DNA of 64,000 nucleotides, from NCBI GenBank assembly GCA_944389075.1, contig CALXLA010000044.1, positions 26,365 to 90,364 of the forward strand. The letters are read 5' to 3'. The notes under the pieces are model-generated. The model saw nothing but the letters and a program-made list of their open reading frames with translations, ran no database searches and had not been told where the DNA came from. Source of the DNA: an uncultured Spirochaetaceae bacterium (GTDB taxonomy: Bacteria > Spirochaetota > Spirochaetia > Sphaerochaetales > Sphaerochaetaceae). Below, piece by piece: positions 9,173 to 18,080 of the stretch (the stretch's first letter is position 1; each line of letters opens with the position of its first letter). A program made the position numbers and the translations under genes.

Positions 9173-10167
9173 AGAAGCGCATCATCATAGCATTCATAAT
9201 CATTTACATCGCAGTCTTCTTCATATCATTTTCAATCGGAAGATTCCCGATAGGTCCTGTAGAGCTGATAAAGATCCTTCTTTCCAGAATACTGCCGATC
9301 AATGCGGACTGGACGCCGCAGGCTGAATCCGTGGTATTCAATATAAGGCTTCCGAGAATACTGGCATCATCCCTTATAGGAGCGGCATTATCGCTCTCAG
9401 GGCTCATATTCCAGACAATCTTCAGAAACCCGATGGTATCGCCGGATGTCCTCGGAGCATCAGCAGGCGCAGGATTCGGGGCATCGCTGGCAATACTTCT
9501 GGGACTCAGCAGCCTTGGCATCTCAGCGGTGTCGTTCATAGCAGGACTTGCCGCAGTCTCCATTGTCTGGCTTATAGGAAAGACAGTTAAGGGCAACCAA
9601 GTCCTGGGGCTTGTCCTTGGCGGAATTATGGTCTCTTCGATATTCCAGTCAGCAACGAGCTTCGTAAAACTTGTGGCAGACACTGACAACCAGCTTCCTG
9701 CCATCACCTACTTCCTCATGGGATCTCTTGCAGGGGCAGGTACTGAAGAGCTGAAGATCATAATACTGCCGATAGTGCTCTCATCAGCTGTGATGATTCT
9801 CCTTTCCTGGCGGATTGATATTCTCTCGCTGTCAGAGGAAGAAGCAATGTCCCTCGGGATAAACACATCCGCGATAAGGGGAATCGCTATTGTCGCGGCA
9901 TCGCTTATGACTGCATCAGCTGTGGCTGTATCAGGAGTCATAGGCTGGGTAGGCCTTGTGATACCTCATATAACAAGGATGATTGCAGGGACAGAAGCCA
10001 GAGTCACATTCCCATCATCCATGTTATTGGGTGCTGCATTCCTTACTGCAGTCGATACCATCAGCAGGACAATCTCGACATCTGAAATACCGATTGGCAT
10101 ACTCACATCTTTCATAGGGGCTCCATTCTTCCTCTATCTGATAATCAGGGAGGGCCGGAGAGCATGA
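9169..10167 (+). CDS. FecCD-family ABC transporter permease
   Basis: A 332-residue integral membrane protein with about ten hydrophobic segments and the FecCD/BtuC hallmarks: RLPRILASSLIGAALSLSG, FRNPMVSPDVLGASAGAGFG (residues 78-98), and the ATPase-contact region AVSGVIGWVGLVIPHITRM near residue 255. This type II importer family handles iron-siderophores, haem, cobalamin and, in the MolBCA branch, molybdate/tungstate. The ModE-like gene directly upstream favours the latter. It overlaps both neighbours by four bases (ATGA). Confidence 0.88.
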   Translation: MKKRIIIAFIIIYIAVFFISFSIGRFPIGPVELIKILLSRILPINADWTPQAESVVFNIRLPRILASSLIGAALSLSGLIFQTIFRNPMVSPDVLGASAGAGFGASLAILLGLSSLGISAVSFIAGLAAVSIVWLIGKTVKGNQVLGLVLGGIMVSSIFQSATSFVKLVADTDNQLPAITYFLMGSLAGAGTEELKIIILPIVLSSAVMILLSWRIDILSLSEEEAMSLGINTSAIRGIAIVAASLMTASAVAVSGVIGWVGLVIPHITRMIAGTEARVTFPSSMLLGAAFLTAVDTISRTISTSEIPIGILTSFIGAPFFLYLIIREGRRA

Positions 10168-10934
10168 CAATAAGCGCAGAGAACATCTCATTCTCATATA
10201 GTAAAGAGAAAATCCTCGATGATATCTCATTCACACTTCCCTCTTCATCGCTTACTGCCCTTCTCGGACGGAATGGCGCTGGAAAATCAACGCTGATGAG
10301 AATCATGATGGGATTCCTCAAGCCTGACAGCGGCAGGATCCTGATCGATAATCAGTCACTTGATGAACTCAAGCCTAAGGAAAGAGCCCTGAAGATCGCA
10401 TACATCCCCCAGTTCTCGCCTATAGCCTATCCGCACACCGTAAGGAATCTCGTACTTATGGGCCGTGCGCCATCGCTTCCGCTATTCGCAAAGCCCGGGA
10501 AGAAAGACGAGGAAATTGCAGATAAAGTGCTATCCGATCTCGGGATAAGCCATCTTTCATCAAGACCGATTGATGAGATATCCGGAGGGGAAAGGCAGCT
10601 TGCGATCATAGCAAGGGCTCTTGTACAGGATGCAGGGATACTTCTACTTGATGAACCTGCTTCATCTCTTGATTACGGGAATCAGCTGAAAGTGCTTGAG
10701 ACGCTCTCAACCCTAAAGGATAAAGGCTATACCCTGCTCTTCACGACGCATAGCCCGGATCAGGCCTTGATGGCATCGACATCACTGATGCTGATGGATG
10801 AGAACGGAAAGATTGAGATGACAGACAAAGAGCATCTGGAAGAAGAACGGCTGTCCAGGCTTTACGGAAGGAAGCTCCATATAAGCCGGATCTTCACAGG
10901 AAGAAACGAGAGGATGACATGCGTTCCGGAATGA
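10164..10934 (+). CDS. ABC transporter ATP-binding protein (type II importer)
   Basis: A 256-residue ATPase with Walker A GRNGAGKST (residues 36-44), Q-loop YIPQFS, signature ISGGERQLAIIARAL and Walker B ILLLDEPASSLD, followed by the H-loop TTHSPDQ. It energises the FecCD permease from the cytoplasmic side. It overlaps the permease gene by four bases and the methyltransferase gene by 4-16 bases. Family members include FecE, BtuD and MolC. Confidence 0.9.
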   Translation: MTISAENISFSYSKEKILDDISFTLPSSSLTALLGRNGAGKSTLMRIMMGFLKPDSGRILIDNQSLDELKPKERALKIAYIPQFSPIAYPHTVRNLVLMGRAPSLPLFAKPGKKDEEIADKVLSDLGISHLSSRPIDEISGGERQLAIIARALVQDAGILLLDEPASSLDYGNQLKVLETLSTLKDKGYTLLFTTHSPDQALMASTSLMLMDENGKIEMTDKEHLEEERLSRLYGRKLHISRIFTGRNERMTCVPE

Positions 10935-11590
10935 AGTGGTGGACAGAAAAGAAAATAGAATGGTACCGGAGGGCCTCAGAGGAAAGCCTTTGCCACAGAC
11001 AGCTTGCTTCTGTTCTTGAAAGGCATCTTATAAAGGAACTGAACATACTCGAGCTTGGCTGCGGGCTGGGATATGAGGCTGAGATACTGGCGGATGATGG
11101 CTATATGATAAAAGCCGCGGATACCGATGAGATGGTACTTCAGGAAGCATACCGGCGCTCAGGCAAGAATATCTACATCAATCTAGATGCATACGGCCCG
11201 CTTCCATATCCTGATCAGATACTGATGATATCATTCGGTCATCTTGACTTGCCAGATTCAGTCAGGCATTTCCTGTCTTATACAAAAAGGATTGTCACTG
11301 CGGTTCCGCATCACAACAGCCAGGGATTCCAGACAAGGGAAAACAAGATCTCCAGAATACTCAAGGCAATAGATGAAGCAGGTGCTGAATACGAAGAGGA
11401 GATCATAGTACTGGATTTCAGCCAGCCTCTTCTCTCGCTGAGTGATGCGGAGGAATACATATCAGCATGCTATCCGGAAGAGCATAAGGAAAGGCTTCTG
11501 AAGCTTGTGGAAGAGAATGATGGAAAATACCCATACATTCTCAGGAACCGCAAGGAATTCTCAATACTGACAATCACATCGGAGGAATAA
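10919..11590 (+). CDS. Class I SAM-dependent methyltransferase in the transport operon
   Basis: A 223-residue Rossmann methyltransferase. Motif I is ILELGCGLGYEAEIL at about residues 41-55, followed by an acidic residue at the end of strand 2 (KAADTDE) that would bind the SAM ribose. The substrate is not recognisable. Two starts are possible: 10919 with a good GAGAGG site, or 10931 giving an ATGA overlap with the ATPase stop. Its stop shares one base with the ATG of the binding-protein gene, so it is fully embedded in the importer operon. A metabolic link to the imported ligand is likely but unidentified. Confidence 0.75.
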   Translation: MRSGMKWWTEKKIEWYRRASEESLCHRQLASVLERHLIKELNILELGCGLGYEAEILADDGYMIKAADTDEMVLQEAYRRSGKNIYINLDAYGPLPYPDQILMISFGHLDLPDSVRHFLSYTKRIVTAVPHHNSQGFQTRENKISRILKAIDEAGAEYEEEIIVLDFSQPLLSLSDAEEYISACYPEEHKERLLKLVEENDGKYPYILRNRKEFSILTITSEE

Positions 11591-12603
11591 TGAGGAAAAT
11601 AACAGTTCTGCTTATCGCAATGCTTATGACAACAACAGTTTATGCTGCAGTATTCACAGATTCTCTTGGACGCAGCGCTGAACTGTCTGACAAGATAGAG
11701 AGAATCGTACCATCAGGCAATCTTTCCCAGATGGCACTCTACTCCGCAGCACCAGAGATGATGACTGGCTGGTCGCAGAGATTATCCGGAAGCGCTGAGA
11801 AGTATTTCCAGCAGGATACTGTGAATCTTCCTGTATTCGGGACATTCTATGGAAGGAAAGCAAATCTCAACAAAGAGGCTCTTATGGCCGCTGATCCTGA
11901 TGTCGTGATAGATATGGGAGAGATAAAGGGAAATCCTGAGTCGATGATACAGGATCTTGACTCGCTCTCTGAGGATATCATGATACCGGTGATCTTCATC
12001 GAGGCATATCTAGAGAATACACCTGAGGTATACAGGACACTTGGAAAGCTTCTTGGAAAGGAAGATACAACAGAACCGCTTGCTGTTTTTGCTGAGGATG
12101 CGCTCCAAATGGCAGAGAAAGCAAGGAAGGAAATAAAGGAACCGGTAAGCGTGTACTACTCAGCATCCCCTGATGGTCTTGAGGCAATTCCTGAAGGAAG
12201 CTTCCATGGAGAAGTGATTGAGATTGTAGGTGCGGAGAATGCAGTACCTTCATCATTCATCACAGATAAAAACACGATATCCATGGAAGAGCTGTACATA
12301 CTGAATCCTGATGTCATTCTTCTTGGAAATGAGGATGCATACAAGGAAGTGATGGGTAGCAGTCTCTGGAGGAACCTTGACGCGGTGAAGAACGGAAAAG
12401 TGTATCTTATTCCTTCTGAACCATACTCCTTCATAGATAATCCACCAGCGACAAATAGGCTCATAGGCATATACTGGCTCGGCAATCTTCTCTATCCTGA
12501 GCTCTACCCTGTGGATATCATAGAAAAGACCCAGAAATACTACAGCCTGTTCTACAGATATGATCTCAGTCGTGAACAAGCTGAATCGATACTGAGGATT
12601 TAA
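11590..12603 (+). CDS. Periplasmic substrate-binding protein of the importer
   Basis: A 337-residue type III (TroA/BtuF-like) binding protein. A signal peptide covers residues 1-20 (KITVLLIAMLMTTTVYA). The mature part shows DSLGRSAELSDKIERIVP at the start of the domain, the long central helix region, and a C-terminal lobe with ELYILNPDVILLGN and WRNLDAVKNGKVYLIP, all standard for FecB/BtuF/MolA proteins. The family binds metal chelates or oxyanions; operon context suggests molybdate or tungstate. A strong GGAGG site precedes the ATG, and a terminator follows. Confidence 0.85.
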   Translation: MRKITVLLIAMLMTTTVYAAVFTDSLGRSAELSDKIERIVPSGNLSQMALYSAAPEMMTGWSQRLSGSAEKYFQQDTVNLPVFGTFYGRKANLNKEALMAADPDVVIDMGEIKGNPESMIQDLDSLSEDIMIPVIFIEAYLENTPEVYRTLGKLLGKEDTTEPLAVFAEDALQMAEKARKEIKEPVSVYYSASPDGLEAIPEGSFHGEVIEIVGAENAVPSSFITDKNTISMEELYILNPDVILLGNEDAYKEVMGSSLWRNLDAVKNGKVYLIPSEPYSFIDNPPATNRLIGIYWLGNLLYPELYPVDIIEKTQKYYSLFYRYDLSREQAESILRI

Positions 12604-12634
12604 CAATCTTTGAGATATTGATATTCTCAACAAA

Positions 12635-12662
12635 CGGCGGACAATGTCCGCCGCTTTTATTT
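12635..12662 (+). terminator. Rho-independent terminator of the importer operon
   Basis: Perfect eight-pair stem CGGCGGAC / GTCCGCCG with an AAT loop, followed by CTTTTATTT, 32 bases after the binding-protein stop. Confidence 0.85.
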
Positions 12663-12894
12663 CAGACTTTCCCAAGAAATTTCATTATAGGCATATATCT
12701 TAGTTTTCACATATAGAAGAATACTCGTTTATTTTATGGAAACGAACTGCAACACTTAGTCTTTGACTGGAACTGATTTCTCATACAGATGCTCCGGTAT
12801 TATGTCACTACTGAACATTATATGAATATTTTCTTTTTATTCTGACAATATCTGTCATACATGGAAGATATCCTGCTCATATGGAGAAAAAATT

Positions 12895-15156
12895 ATGAGC
12901 TTTGTTCATCTTCATTGCCACACGGACTATTCTTTCGGAGATTCCACAGCACGGATTGAAGACTACATAGAGTCTGCCAGAAAAGCAGGAATGAAAATAC
13001 TCGCAATCTCTGACAGCAACAGCATTGCAGGGGCAATCAGATTTGCTGAGTCATGCATCGATGCAGATATAAAACCGATAATAGCAGCTGAGCTGTCAAC
13101 CTGTTTAGGAAATATCATATGCATTGCCATGAATAACAGAGGATTGAACAGTCTATCAAGACTGATTAATCTCTCCAGCAGTCTAATCACTGCGAAAGAC
13201 CTGAAGAATAATAATGAAGGCCTGATCTGCCTTTCCGGATATCTTGCAGGAAAGCTAACACAGAAAATACTGGCAGATGATATTGCTGAAGCAAAATCTA
13301 TCGCACTCTGGTTCAAGGAAGTTTTTGCTGACAGATTCTACCTTGAAATGCAAGATCATGGTAAAGACGAAGACAGGAAAGTTCTTCCCTCGATAAAAGC
13401 AATATCCGAAGAACTCGGAATAGAAACTGTATGCACGAATGATATCCACTATATCAAAAGCGAAGATGCTGATGCCTATAATACTCTTTGCTGCATCAAA
13501 AATGGCAGCATGAAGGATCTTCCATTGGAAAGCGGGGAATACTATTTCAAATCTCCTGAACAGATGGAAGAGCTCTTTTCCTGGTGCCCGGAAGCAGTTG
13601 AGAATACTTCCAGAATTGCAGACAGATGCAATATTGACTTTGCTTCATATTTGCAGATGCAGCAGGAATACCCTTACACAGATGGTCATGAATCCGCAGA
13701 CCTGCTTGTAAAGCTTGTCAATCAAGGCATCGAGAATCGGTATCCAGTAGTCACAGACACAATCAGACAGCGTATTGATGCTGAATTAAAGGTGATCATA
13801 GAAAGGGGCTATTCAGATTACTTCATGATTATCCATGATCTTGTCACCTGGGCCAGAAGAAAAGGCATAGTATTCTCCCCTGGTCTGGGTCATTCCGTCA
13901 GCTCGATTGTCTGCTATATACTGGAAATCACAGATATCGATCCTATCGAGTATGGTCTTGTTTTCGAGAGATTCATCAAACAAGATACGCAATTGGGAAT
14001 CACTACCATTTTGGAAGTGGACGAAGACGGATTCCCGATGATACTCAGATATCTGAATATAAAATACGGAAACCAGAATCTTGCGTATACCAACCGCTTT
14101 TACACAAAACATGATATTTCATCTGCAGCAAGACTCATCGCTCCAGCATATGGCAATCCTGATTTATCATGGCTTACGAACGAAACGACAGACATGCTTG
14201 AGAAGAAAATCAAAATGCAGAATTGCTTCAGCGATAATAAAATCCAGCATGCTGATTCTTTTGTTTCAAGTGTCATGAAAATCATAGGGTTAATCAATGG
14301 CTACAAACTGGATTCATACCCCACAATGACAATCTGCAGGCTTAAAGACAGACATCTGCCTATGCATGATAATCCGGACTTCGATCTGCCGATCATCCAA
14401 TATGACTGGTTCTTAAACCTGCTGGTTTTCGAAATCCGTCCTGCTAGGAATCAGCAGATAATCAGACATGCAGAGAAGATAATCAGGTTCATGTATGATT
14501 CTGATTTCGATATCAGGAAAATCAACATGTCTGATGCAAAGACTTTTGCACTCATCAATTCTGGAGACGATAGCCATGGATGGGGAATATTCACTCCGTT
14601 CATCGATATCATCCCATCTGCAGAAGAATTCTATATATTCGATGATTGCGAGTTTTTCCTGAAGGAAGAACTGATGAAACTAAAGCCACAGTCCATCAGG
14701 GATCTGGCTGTTTCGGCATTACTTGCCTCTAATCTTTCTCCTATATCAGTTGAAGAATATCTGAAAAAAGAAGAAATCGCAAATCAGGAAAAAGCTAAGA
14801 TCCTTGAAGAGACAAATGGGCATATACTCTATACCGAACAGTTTATACAGGCAATTCAGCTCATCCATGGAGTTACACTGCCTTTCAGCGAATCTTTAGT
14901 CAGAGGATTCAATAAGAAAAAAGCTTCAGAACTGAAAGCTCTTCATGATAGATTCAAGACAATAGCGAAGGATAACGGAATGGATTCCGATACAGCTGAA
15001 AAGATCTTCTATACATACCTGTATGAATCAGATAAATATACGAACAGTAAGGAAGTATTCATTCCCTGTGCAATGGTTGTTTATCAGCTTGGCTTCATCA
15101 AGGCAAATTATCCTGATGTGTTTCAGACTGCTCTGTCAAAGTTCTGTGACAAATGA
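12895..15156 (+). CDS. DnaE-like protein with lost polymerase aspartates
   Basis: A 753-residue relative of the DNA polymerase III alpha subunit, far shorter than DnaE (about 1,150). The PHP domain begins FVHLHCHTDYS (residues 3-13), but the usual TDH triplet reads SDS at 39-41; TNDIHY is kept at 181-186. Palm/thumb remnants follow: RGYSDYFMIIHDLVTWARR (304-322), GLGHSVSSIVCYILEITDIDP (330-350) and LVFERFIK. Where DnaE has the catalytic PDIDxDF, this protein reads ITTILEV (369-375), so the metal-binding aspartates are gone. The finger region ILEETNGHILYTEQ and NYPDVFQTAL are recognisable; the OB and tau-binding C-terminus is missing. A GGAG site precedes the ATG. It is intact as a frame, so it is probably expressed; function unknown. 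The 230 bases upstream (12663-12894) hold no gene. Confidence 0.8.
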   Translation: MSFVHLHCHTDYSFGDSTARIEDYIESARKAGMKILAISDSNSIAGAIRFAESCIDADIKPIIAAELSTCLGNIICIAMNNRGLNSLSRLINLSSSLITAKDLKNNNEGLICLSGYLAGKLTQKILADDIAEAKSIALWFKEVFADRFYLEMQDHGKDEDRKVLPSIKAISEELGIETVCTNDIHYIKSEDADAYNTLCCIKNGSMKDLPLESGEYYFKSPEQMEELFSWCPEAVENTSRIADRCNIDFASYLQMQQEYPYTDGHESADLLVKLVNQGIENRYPVVTDTIRQRIDAELKVIIERGYSDYFMIIHDLVTWARRKGIVFSPGLGHSVSSIVCYILEITDIDPIEYGLVFERFIKQDTQLGITTILEVDEDGFPMILRYLNIKYGNQNLAYTNRFYTKHDISSAARLIAPAYGNPDLSWLTNETTDMLEKKIKMQNCFSDNKIQHADSFVSSVMKIIGLINGYKLDSYPTMTICRLKDRHLPMHDNPDFDLPIIQYDWFLNLLVFEIRPARNQQIIRHAEKIIRFMYDSDFDIRKINMSDAKTFALINSGDDSHGWGIFTPFIDIIPSAEEFYIFDDCEFFLKEELMKLKPQSIRDLAVSALLASNLSPISVEEYLKKEEIANQEKAKILEETNGHILYTEQFIQAIQLIHGVTLPFSESLVRGFNKKKASELKALHDRFKTIAKDNGMDSDTAEKIFYTYLYESDKYTNSKEVFIPCAMVVYQLGFIKANYPDVFQTALSKFCDK

Positions 15157-15175
15157 TTAATATCCACAAAAATCA

Positions 15176-15208
15176 GGCTCTTGCATGGTACAATTGCAAG
15201 GGCCTTTA
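15176..15208 (+). terminator. Rho-independent terminator after the DnaE-like gene
   Basis: Ten-pair stem GGCTCTTGCA / TGCAAGGGCC (one G-U pair) with a 9-base loop, followed by TTTAT. Further right, two small hairpins (ACTTCC/GGAAGT near 15231 and CTTAG/CTAAG near 15251) have no clear role. Confidence 0.75.
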
Positions 15209-15312
15209 TCGGAAAACCATATAAATGATACTTCCTAATTCGGAAGTTTCTTAGGATCAATCTAAGTCCGCCAATTTATGCTCGCCTTTTAATCGTCTAC
15301 TAGCTCAGATTA

Positions 15313-15343
15313 TTGTACTCATGTTTATAAATAAACTTATAAT
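15313..15343 (+). promoter_or_regulatory. Possible promoter of the AT-rich orphan gene
   Basis: A perfect TATAAT at 15338-15343 with TTGTAC 19 bases upstream (spacing slightly long), 18 bases before the start codon at 15362. In such AT-rich DNA a chance match is possible. Confidence 0.4.
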
Positions 15344-15361
15344 CATACGAAGAAGGTCGAT

Positions 15362-17023
15362 ATGATTGTAAAAGAAATATTCTCAAATAATGGAATCCAT
15401 TTACACTACAAATACTTTGGAATAACAGATTTTGCTACTTATTTTGAATTAAATTCATTATTAGAACATTTGCCTTTTGTTATTGATACTATTTCAAAAC
15501 TTGAATTAACATGTCTGGATACAATAGATAATTTAAAAGATTTTATATTCATAAAGAAAATCTCTTTGTTTGCTGAAATTAAGAGTCAAATAAAACATGA
15601 TTATCAACAGGATTTTGGATACTTACTAAAATACACAAATAATATACTTAATAATTTTACAAAAAAAGACATAATAAAGTGCATCAATCAATCATATCAG
15701 GATTTTTTTACAGAGAAAGATAATTATGATGATTTCTATTCAGTCATTTTCGATTATATGATATCTTTTCAGACAGGAATATCCAAAAAAGTTTTTTTGC
15801 TATTTGCAAAGAAAAAGAAGAACTATATTCTAAATAACTTTGGAAAACTCGGATCAATAAAATACAACATTGAATTCTTTAACGAGATTCTCCCTCCTTC
15901 TTTCAGTTTAAAAGAAGCTAAAGAACTTGGTCTGAATCGAGTATTCTCAATATTCTCAAATATCTTAACAGATAAACTCTCACCTTTTAAAGAAAATATA
16001 AACATCTTCTTAGATAGGATCATCAATGAAGAAATTGAAATATTAAATAACGAACAAACCGTAATTACTAACATTATGCATATTGAAAGTGAATATCGTA
16101 TAATACTATCCTTTTTAAAGAAAATTAAACATCATAGGACTTTTCAACTCCAAAAATACCAGAATCACATCAATTCGATTCTAGATAATCATCTTTTAAA
16201 TCATGGTCAATCTTTTTCATTTACATTGCAAATTCAGGAAATCCTAATGGAAATAAAGAATATAGAAAACTGGCAATTGAAAATATTAATGTTAACCCAT
16301 GAATATAGAGAAATTGATAAAAAATTCAGAAGCATTCTCTCGTGCAAGTCCAAAGGAAAACAACACATAATAGATTATGTATCAAGCAATATACCTACAA
16401 ATGAATATTTTACTTTTTCACATCAGCAATTTCTAGAATTAATATATATTAATGGGGCAGCAATAATTCAAAGTCTTTGGCATGATTCTGAATTATATCC
16501 ATCACTTAAAACATGGTATAGATCAATACTGATAGCTATTGATGAATCAATTGAAAGTGGCGAAAATTTAGCGGATGATATTAATATTGCATTTGCTTTA
16601 TTGGATTGTATTTTACTTGGAAACAATAAAGATCAAGATTTATTGATAGCCAATTCCTATGGCGCTTGTATATTTATATGTGCAATGATTGAAAAGCTTT
16701 TAAGAGTTATATTCATTGATATTAATTCATTCAAAGGTATTTATGTTCCAGTTGAATACATACAATTAGGTTCTTTATTAAATTCACTTGAGATAAAAAA
16801 TATATTAGGAGAAAATCATACAAAAACACTTTTATTCTATTTAGGACATGCCGATGCAGAACATATTGGATATAATATTCGTAATTCATTGGCACATTTA
16901 ACAGAATACAATCTGAAAAATATAACACCACTTCAAGCTTGCAGCCTTTTTTATATTTATACCGATATTTTAAATTCCATAATGCTCAATAGATTCTATT
17001 CAGATCACTATATTCCAGAATAA
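15362..17023 (+). CDS. AT-rich orphan protein with HEPN-like RNxxAH motif
   Basis: A 553-residue, mostly helical, lysine/asparagine/isoleucine-rich protein with no family I can name with confidence. The C-terminal 130 residues resemble the DUF4209/HEPN type: an all-helical segment (DDINIAFALLDCILLG, then ANSYGACIFICAMIEKLLR), then R507-N-S-L-A-H512, an Rx4H motif like the RNase active site of HEPN toxins. No signal peptide or membrane segment is seen. Base composition is strikingly AT-rich (roughly 30% GC by eye) against about 48% around it, indicating recent transfer. AGAAGG precedes the ATG. It lies between the DnaE-like gene and the guaA island. An RNA-targeting defence or toxin role is inference from the motif only. 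Confidence 0.6.
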   Translation: MIVKEIFSNNGIHLHYKYFGITDFATYFELNSLLEHLPFVIDTISKLELTCLDTIDNLKDFIFIKKISLFAEIKSQIKHDYQQDFGYLLKYTNNILNNFTKKDIIKCINQSYQDFFTEKDNYDDFYSVIFDYMISFQTGISKKVFLLFAKKKKNYILNNFGKLGSIKYNIEFFNEILPPSFSLKEAKELGLNRVFSIFSNILTDKLSPFKENINIFLDRIINEEIEILNNEQTVITNIMHIESEYRIILSFLKKIKHHRTFQLQKYQNHINSILDNHLLNHGQSFSFTLQIQEILMEIKNIENWQLKILMLTHEYREIDKKFRSILSCKSKGKQHIIDYVSSNIPTNEYFTFSHQQFLELIYINGAAIIQSLWHDSELYPSLKTWYRSILIAIDESIESGENLADDINIAFALLDCILLGNNKDQDLLIANSYGACIFICAMIEKLLRVIFIDINSFKGIYVPVEYIQLGSLLNSLEIKNILGENHTKTLLFYLGHADAEHIGYNIRNSLAHLTEYNLKNITPLQACSLFYIYTDILNSIMLNRFYSDHYIPE

Positions 17024-17286
17024 AGATGATTGCCATTTCTTAAAAAAAACAACGGCTCTGTCTGGAACGTAATTCCCCCTTAGGAGTTGTTAACAACTTC
17101 TACAATCTCATCTTTTTATATAATTCTATTTCACGGATAATCGCAGAAAATAATCTTAACTTATTATGTATAATAGAATTGAAGATTCTAATCAGATAAT
17201 AGAAATAATACATATACCAGTCTTAAAATTTCCAATGGTAGTAATTTTGCACAAAAGTCCAAATAATAGTTATATCTGACACAAAA
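17024..17286. other. AT-rich intergenic stretch left of the island
   Basis: No gene is supported. The only structure noted is a 14-bp perfect palindrome AGTTGTTAACAACT at 17085-17098. The stretch keeps the AT-rich composition of the preceding gene and ends at the left direct repeat. Confidence 0.5.
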
Positions 17287-17357
17287 AATCGTTATAAAAC
17301 AATTCCTTGCAATATAACGATTCTCCTAATAGCGATAAAATCAAATCATTCCCACTC
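17287..17357. repeat. Left direct repeat (att-like) of the guaA island
   Basis: This 71-bp sequence matches 29881-29951 at 68 of 71 positions in the same orientation. The right copy contains the last codons and stop of guaA plus its 3' flank, so this left copy is a duplicated guaA 3' end with no gene attached (read on the minus strand it still gives GAGTGGGAATGA, Glu-Trp-Glu-stop). It contains a perfect 10-bp inverted repeat AATCGTTATA / TATAACGATT (17287-17296 and 17313-17322). Such duplications are left by site-specific integration. Confidence 0.9.
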
Positions 17358-17482
17358 AATAATTTCATTGTCTCATACACTATTTATGGTGTCATAGAAT
17401 CTCAAATAAACACTATATATCTCATTCATCTCACAAGTATCAGATGGTTCAGGAATTTTTGGGGCCAAATCTGGGTCAGGCA

Positions 17483-17782
17483 TTAAGCTTCACCATTATT
17501 GGGGATGCGAGTAGGCACGAGAGTGTAACCTATTGCATTCAGTATCTTACATACTGTAGCAAAAGAAGGATTGCCATTCGGAGAAAGTGCCTTATAAAGT
17601 CCTTCTCTGGTAATTCCCGCTTCTTTTGCAGTCTTTGTCATACCTTTTGCTCTTGCTACTGTATCTATCGCTTTGATAAGCGCAGCAGAATCATTCTCCT
17701 TTGCCACCTCATTAAGATAAAGAGTCTGAAGCTCATCAGTATCAAGGTATTCAGCTGCATCAAATTTAGTCAGTTTCTCCAT
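17483..17782 (-). CDS. Antitoxin of a type II toxin-antitoxin pair (HTH)
   Basis: A 99-residue helix-turn-helix protein of the HigA-like 'addiction module antidote' family. It starts MEKLTKFDAAEYL, the usual N-terminus of this family. The DNA-binding part is residues ~45-90: KGMTKTAKEAGITREGLYKAL then NPSFATVCKILNAIGY. It would neutralise the toxin encoded upstream and autoregulate the pair. The ATG at 17782 is chosen because GGAG lies seven bases upstream, inside the toxin gene; the frames overlap by 17 bases. It is the first gene inside the left island end, where it could stabilise the island. Confidence 0.85.
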   Translation of the reverse strand: MEKLTKFDAAEYLDTDELQTLYLNEVAKENDSAALIKAIDTVARAKGMTKTAKEAGITREGLYKALSPNGNPSFATVCKILNAIGYTLVPTRIPNNGEA

Positions 17783-18074
17783 CTTCATACTCCTTTGCAA
17801 GTTTCTTTGCTGTCTTTATATCATCACTCTGCGTTTTCTTATCTCCACCAACAAGAAGGATGATAATCTCTGAACTGCGGTCCATGAAATACACGCGGTA
17901 TCCACTCCCTACATCAATCCGAAGTTCAAAAACCTTATCACCAACGAACTTCGAATCTCCGAAATTACCTTGCTCAAGCCTTTCAATCCTGCGCGCTATT
18001 GCAACCTTAGCTAAGTTATCCTTCAACTTTCTAAACCACTTTGCAAAACGCTCAGTTTGTAAGACTTCTTTCAT
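17766..18074 (-). CDS. RelE/HigB-type toxin
   Basis: A 102-residue toxin of the RelE/ParE fold ('addiction module killer' family). Conserved pieces are FAKWFRKLKDNLAKVAIARRIERL, GDSKFVGDKVFELRIDVGSGYRVYF and IILLVGGDKKTQSDDI, with the arginine and lysine-rich surface used for mRNA or ribosome contact. Probable action is mRNA cleavage at the ribosome, as for relatives. A start at 18092 would add six residues; MKEVLQTERF at 18074 matches the family start better. Neither start has a Shine-Dalgarno sequence, and a good promoter ends seven bases before 18074, suggesting a leaderless message. The toxin gene precedes the antitoxin, as in higBA. Confidence 0.88.
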   Translation of the reverse strand: MKEVLQTERFAKWFRKLKDNLAKVAIARRIERLEQGNFGDSKFVGDKVFELRIDVGSGYRVYFMDRSSEIIILLVGGDKKTQSDDIKTAKKLAKEYEDGETD

Positions 18075-18080
18075 GCTTAT

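Noticed and set aside
9204..9707. 167-codon minus-strand frame within the FecCD permease gene
   Set aside because: Opposite a clear permease; low-complexity shadow translation without motifs.
17024..17100. AATTCCCCC near 17072 as a further degenerate att copy
   Set aside because: Only about nine bases resemble the repeat; no extended match to the guaA 3' end.
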